Below are positions 11,101-14,318 of a stretch of DNA of 14,318 nt, piece by piece. A program made the translations under genes and the position numbers. Within the stretch, counting starts at the first letter, position 1. Each line of letters opens with the position of its first letter. Source of the DNA: Bordetella parapertussis (lineage in GTDB: Bacteria > Pseudomonadota > Gammaproteobacteria > Burkholderiales > Burkholderiaceae_C); contig CAMDIP010000016.1 of NCBI GenBank assembly GCA_945899335.1, forward strand, positions 1 through 14,318. The letters are read 5' to 3'. The notes beneath the pieces are model-generated. The model searched no databases, was not told the origin of the DNA, and saw nothing but the letters and a program-made list of their open reading frames with translations.

Positions 11101-12343
11101 GCGCGAGCGCCATAAAGTGCCTTACGGTGCTATTTTGGCCATCAAGCCAGACCAAGCCATCAAAGCTGGCACCATCTTGGCCAACTGGGACCCCTTGACA
11201 CGTCCTGTGATTACCGAGTTCGCTGGTAAAACCCAGTTCGAGAATGTTGAAGAAGGTCTGACAGTTGCCAAGCAATTGGACGAAGTCACTGGCTTGTCAA
11301 CCTTGGTGGTCATTGACCCCAAGCGCCGTGGTTCTACCAAAGTGGTTCGCCCTCAGGTGAAGTTGATGGATGCCTCTGGCAAAGAAGTCAAGATTCCTGG
11401 CACCGACCACTCAGTGACCATTGGCTTCCAAATCGGTGCGTTGATCCAAGTGCGTGATGGCCAAGACGTGGGGCCTGGCGAAGTGTTGGCGCGTATCCCC
11501 GTGGAAGGTCAAAAGACCCGTGACATCACCGGTGGTTTGCCGCGTGTGGCCGAGCTTTTCGAAGCACGTTCACCCAAGGACAAAGGCATCTTGGCTGAGA
11601 TGACAGGTACCGTGTCGTTTGGTAAAGAGACCAAAGGCAAGATCCGCTTGCAAATCACCGACCCCGAAGGAACAGTTTGGGAAGAACTCATTCCCAAAGA
11701 GAAAAACATCGTGGTGCACGAAGGCCAAGTGGTCAACAAAGGCGAAAGCATTGTGGACGGCCCTGCCGACCCGCAAGACATCTTGCGTTTGCTGGGCATT
11801 GAAGAATTGGCGCGTTACATCGTCGACGAAGTGCAAGACGTGTACCGCTTGCAAGGCGTGAAGATCAATGACAAGCACATTGAAGTGATCGTGCGCCAAA
11901 TGCTACGCCGTGTGGTGGTTGACAACGTTGGTGACACCAACTACATCAGCGGTGAGCAAGTTGAGCGTTCTGAAATGCTCAACACCAACGAAGCGCTGCA
12001 AAAAGACGGCAAGATCCCAGCCACTTATACCAATTTGTTGCTGGGTATCACCAAGGCTTCTTTGTCCACCGACTCGTTTATCTCTGCGGCTTCTTTCCAA
12101 GAAACCACACGCGTGCTCACCGAAGCTGCCATCATGGGCAAGCGTGACGAGTTGCGTGGCTTGAAAGAAAACGTCATTGTGGGTCGTTTGATCCCAGCAG
12201 GTTCTGGCATGGCTTACCACCGTGCCCGTAAAGAAAAAGACCTGATGGACGAAGCCGAACGCCGTCAAATTGCAGAAACCGAAGCGGAAGAACTCGCTTT
12301 GGCGCAGCAAGAAGGCAGCAGCGAAGAGAGTCCAGCGGAATAA
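8129..12343 (+). CDS. rpoC: DNA-directed RNA polymerase subunit beta'
   Basis: RpoC is the largest core polymerase subunit; it holds the catalytic Mg2+ and forms the clamp. The product is 1404 residues (E. coli 1407). All key elements are seen: zinc site 1 as C70, C72, C85 and C88; the catalytic loop NADFDGDQM with D458, D460 and D462; zinc site 2 as C813, C887, C894 and C897; and the bridge-helix/trigger-loop segment [19 protein letters not shown] followed by [12 protein letters not shown]. The C-terminus diverges into a charged, Glu/Ala-rich tail after [10 protein letters not shown], normal variation for the family. GGAG at 8120-8123, inside rpoB, lies five bases before the ATG, and the 4-base overlap indicates coupled translation that helps keep the two subunits equal. 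Confidence 0.99.
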
Positions 12344-12344
12344 G

Positions 12345-12364
12345 CAAAGGCCTGCGGGCCTTTG
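12345..12364 (+). terminator. Compact terminator-like hairpin after rpoC
   Basis: CAAAGGCC (12345-12352) pairs perfectly with GGCCTTTG (12357-12364) around tetraloop TGCG. It begins one base after the rpoC stop. The T-run (12361-12363) is inside the stem and is followed by TCTACC, so termination is probably incomplete. The hairpin occupies the space where the next gene would need a ribosome-binding site. It probably marks the end of the rpoBC unit while allowing some read-through. Confidence 0.65.
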
Positions 12365-12370
12365 TCTACC

Positions 12371-12928
12371 ATGCTGAAGTCAGGCTGGTTTTGGTTGTTT
12401 ATAGCCCTGGGGATCTTTTGGTCCTTGGGTGCTTACAACCGTTTGGTTCGCTTGCGCGCAGCCATTGGTGCGCAATTCATTTCTCTAGAGTCCGTGCTGT
12501 TGCAGTACCAAGAGGTGGTGCAACAAGCCGTCTCTGCCGCCTCCACTTCACCTCAGTTATGGGGCAGCGCTTATTTGCCAGAATTGGAAGTCGACCCTTG
12601 GACACGCCTGCAAGTCTCGGCTGGATTGCTCACGGTGGCCATGTCAAGGATGCAGACGCATCCACTAGAGCCCGATAGCACGCAAGCTTTGCAAGACGCT
12701 GCCGATGAGTTGCAACTTGCTTGGGCTGGTTTGATCCACCCCGATGCGTTTTATGTCAATGTGCCTGAGGCTTTGCAGCAGCGTTGGCTAGCCTTGGACA
12801 TGTTGGTGCAACCCGAAGTACAACGTTTCAACGCCAGCATCACCGATTACAACCATGCCATTGCTCAGTACCCTGCAGCGTTATTGGCCACACTCTTTCA
12901 ATTTCATCCTGCTCGCCCGCTGGCATGA
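12371..12928 (+). CDS. LemA-family membrane protein (probable)
   Basis: The product is 185 residues. One hydrophobic segment at about residues 5-21 near the N-terminus is followed by YNRLVRLR (22-29). The rest is predicted mostly helical, ending in RFNASITDYNHAIAQYP (152-168) and a phenylalanine-containing tail with ARPL. The N-terminal anchor, the asparagine-leucine motif after it, and the RxxN…YN…I…P…L pattern near the C-terminus are typical of LemA proteins, whose function is poorly known. The start is uncertain: ATG at 12371 or TTG at 12362. Neither has a Shine-Dalgarno sequence, because the rpoC hairpin ends at 12364; losing the first residues would remove the membrane anchor, so ATG is preferred. 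It overlaps rsmB by 4 bases, suggesting coupled translation. Confidence 0.75.
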   Translation: MLKSGWFWLFIALGIFWSLGAYNRLVRLRAAIGAQFISLESVLLQYQEVVQQAVSAASTSPQLWGSAYLPELEVDPWTRLQVSAGLLTVAMSRMQTHPLEPDSTQALQDAADELQLAWAGLIHPDAFYVNVPEALQQRWLALDMLVQPEVQRFNASITDYNHAIAQYPAALLATLFQFHPARPLA

Positions 12929-14280
12929 AGCAAGCGCACAGTGAGGAACTGGCACAGTTAGCCCCACCCTTGTGGCGACAGTTGCAAGCCTGTTCGGGGG
13001 CTTTGCAAATAGTTTTAGAGGGCAAAAACCACAGCCATGCCTTGGCCTCAGTCTCTCCTGCTTTGCGCCCAGCGGCGCAGGCATTGTTGTTTGCGGTTTT
13101 GCGGCATTGGGAAACCACCCAAGCAGTGAGGGACTTGTTGGTCAAGCGTGCGCCCCCTGCGCCAGTCAATGCCTTGCTGTGCACGGGTTTGGGTTTGCTG
13201 CTGCTGGGCACTGAGGCCATGTACCCGGCACATACCTTGGTGAGTCAACTGGTTGAAGCGGCTAAGCACCATCCCCAGACGCGAGCGCAAGCTTCTTTTA
13301 TAAATGCCTGCGTGAGAAGGTTTTTGCGTGAAGAAAAAGCGCTGATGCATCAAGCCTTGCAAGGTTTACCTGCACAATGGAATTTTCCGTTGTGGTGGAT
13401 CAAGCAGGTTCAGCGCGACTACCCCAACGATTGGCAAGGTATTTTGCAAGCCAGCCAACAAGCTGCGCCCATGAGCTTGCGGGTTAACCGGCGAAAAATC
13501 GGCAGGGATACTTTGCAGCAGCAATGGGCCGAGCAAGGCATTCTGGCGGATGCGGCCGGTGAAGACGGCTTGGTATTGCGTCAAGCCAAACCAGTTCAAG
13601 CCATTGAAGGGTTTTCGCAGGGTTGGTGCTCTGTGCAAGATGCGGCAGCCCAACTGGCTGTCCCCTTGCTGCTCAAGGGCTTGTCAGCGCGCAAGGGGAA
13701 GCGTTTACAAGTGCTGGATGCTTGCGCTGCCCCGGGCGGCAAAACCGCACACTTGCTGGAATATGCCGATGCAGATGTGTGGGCCTTGGACATTGATGCG
13801 CAGCGCTGCGAGCGTATTCAAGAGAATTTGCTGCGTTTGGGTTTGCAAGCCAAGGTCGTGTGTGCCGATGTGGCGGATACACCAACTTGGTGGACGGGGC
13901 AATTGTTTGACGCGGTATTGCTAGACGCGCCGTGCACTGCATCTGGCATTGTCAGGCGTCATCCAGACATCCCTTTGCTGCGCCGTGAAAGTGATGTCGC
14001 TGCCTTGGTCAAAGAGCAAAGGCGTTTGCTGGATGCTTTGTGGCCCTTGCTGTCGCCTGGCGGACGCATGGTCTTTTGCACCTGCTCGGTCTTTCGGGAT
14101 GAGGGTCAATACCAAATCGATTCGTTTCTTGCGCGCAACACTCAAGCGGTAATGCGTCCATCCCCTGGGCATTTAATGCCGGGTAAGGCGGCAAACGCAG
14201 CAGGCCTCCTAGACAATGCAGCAAGTAGCTCTGATGGATTTTTTTATGCCGTGCTGGAACAGCGCAATGCCGACCTTTGA
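12925..14280 (+). CDS. rsmB: 16S rRNA (cytosine(967)-C(5))-methyltransferase RsmB
   Basis: RsmB (also called Sun or Fmu) transfers a methyl group from S-adenosylmethionine to C967 of 16S rRNA. The product is 451 residues (E. coli 429). The N-terminal third (about 1-145) is the NusB-like RNA-binding domain. The methyltransferase domain has motif I DACAAPGGKT (265-274), the acidic motif around D289/D291 (ALDIDAQR), motif IV DAPCTASG with C337, and motif VI CTCSV with the expected nucleophile C387. It ends in DGFFYAVLEQ, the usual family terminus. The ATG at 12925 overlaps the LemA-like stop (ATGA); the same frame is open farther upstream, but that stretch lies inside the previous gene and does not fit the family. 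No Shine-Dalgarno is seen, so initiation probably depends on coupling. Confidence 0.95.
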   Translation: MKQAHSEELAQLAPPLWRQLQACSGALQIVLEGKNHSHALASVSPALRPAAQALLFAVLRHWETTQAVRDLLVKRAPPAPVNALLCTGLGLLLLGTEAMYPAHTLVSQLVEAAKHHPQTRAQASFINACVRRFLREEKALMHQALQGLPAQWNFPLWWIKQVQRDYPNDWQGILQASQQAAPMSLRVNRRKIGRDTLQQQWAEQGILADAAGEDGLVLRQAKPVQAIEGFSQGWCSVQDAAAQLAVPLLLKGLSARKGKRLQVLDACAAPGGKTAHLLEYADADVWALDIDAQRCERIQENLLRLGLQAKVVCADVADTPTWWTGQLFDAVLLDAPCTASGIVRRHPDIPLLRRESDVAALVKEQRRLLDALWPLLSPGGRMVFCTCSVFRDEGQYQIDSFLARNTQAVMRPSPGHLMPGKAANAAGLLDNAASSSDGFFYAVLEQRNADL

Positions 14281-14318
14281 TGCTTGGAAGCTGTGCAAGC
14301 GACGCGCACAGACGCTGC
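14267..14318 (+). CDS. Possible start of the next gene (3' partial, unidentified)
   Basis: From ATG at 14267 an open frame reads MPTFDAWKLCKRRAQTL to the window end, overlapping the last 14 bases of rsmB. The Lys/Arg-rich N-terminus could precede an export signal or membrane segment, but the sequence is cut off before this can be seen. In related bacteria a small DUF4390-type gene often follows rsmB; that is recollection and cannot be tested here. ATG at 14280 in another frame is an alternative. Only 17 codons are visible, so the call is weak. Confidence 0.35.
   Translation, partial: MPTFDAWKLCKRRAQTL

Noticed and set aside
12784..12924. Longer RsmB starting inside the LemA-like gene
   Set aside because: The extension is the shadow frame of the LemA-like gene; ATG at 12925 gives a normal RsmB N-terminus and a typical ATGA overlap.

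Overview
The window is a bacterial information-processing locus: tuf (3' end) – tRNA-Trp – secE – nusG – rplK – rplA – rplJ – rplL – rpoB – rpoC, followed by a LemA-like gene, rsmB and the first bases of one more possible gene. Every supported gene lies on the + strand. The base composition is moderate, and the protein sequences and the tuf–tRNA-Trp–secE order fit a betaproteobacterium. The most likely group is order Burkholderiales, of a Comamonadaceae type such as Limnohabitans or Rhodoferax. That placement is inference from recalled family sequences, not from a search.

Layout. Bases 1-149 are the C-terminus of elongation factor Tu. A hairpin (164-188) precedes a complete tRNA-Trp with anticodon CCA (201-276), and a 9-bp GC-rich hairpin (297-320) follows it. 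secE and nusG come next and overlap by one base (752). A 123-base gap holds A/T-tract hairpins over the nusG stop and an L1-type regulatory stem just before rplK. rplK and rplA overlap by 4 bases. A 237-base leader before rplJ holds a structure closely resembling the proteobacterial L10 leader, and rplJ uses a TTG start. rplL follows 63 bases later. A 254-base gap holds a terminator-like attenuator and a strong hairpin ahead of rpoB. rpoB and rpoC overlap by 4 bases (ATGA). A compact hairpin after rpoC abuts a small LemA-like membrane-protein gene, which overlaps rsmB by 4 bases.

How the genes work together. Tu and tRNA-Trp serve translation elongation. SecE anchors the SecYEG translocon. NusG couples RNA polymerase to Rho or to the ribosome. 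L11, L1, L10 and L7/L12 form the ribosome's L1 stalk and GTPase-associated stalk. RpoB and RpoC form the catalytic core of RNA polymerase. RsmB methylates 16S rRNA. The RNA structures between genes are where output of the r-proteins and polymerase subunits would be set separately: L1 feedback on rplKA, L10(L12)4 feedback on rplJL, and partial termination before rpoBC.

I see no mobile element, CRISPR array, phage gene, defence system or other undescribed protein system. The reading frames are intact, and catalytic and metal-binding residues are present where I checked them. The parts worth a second look are non-coding structures and unusual translation starts.
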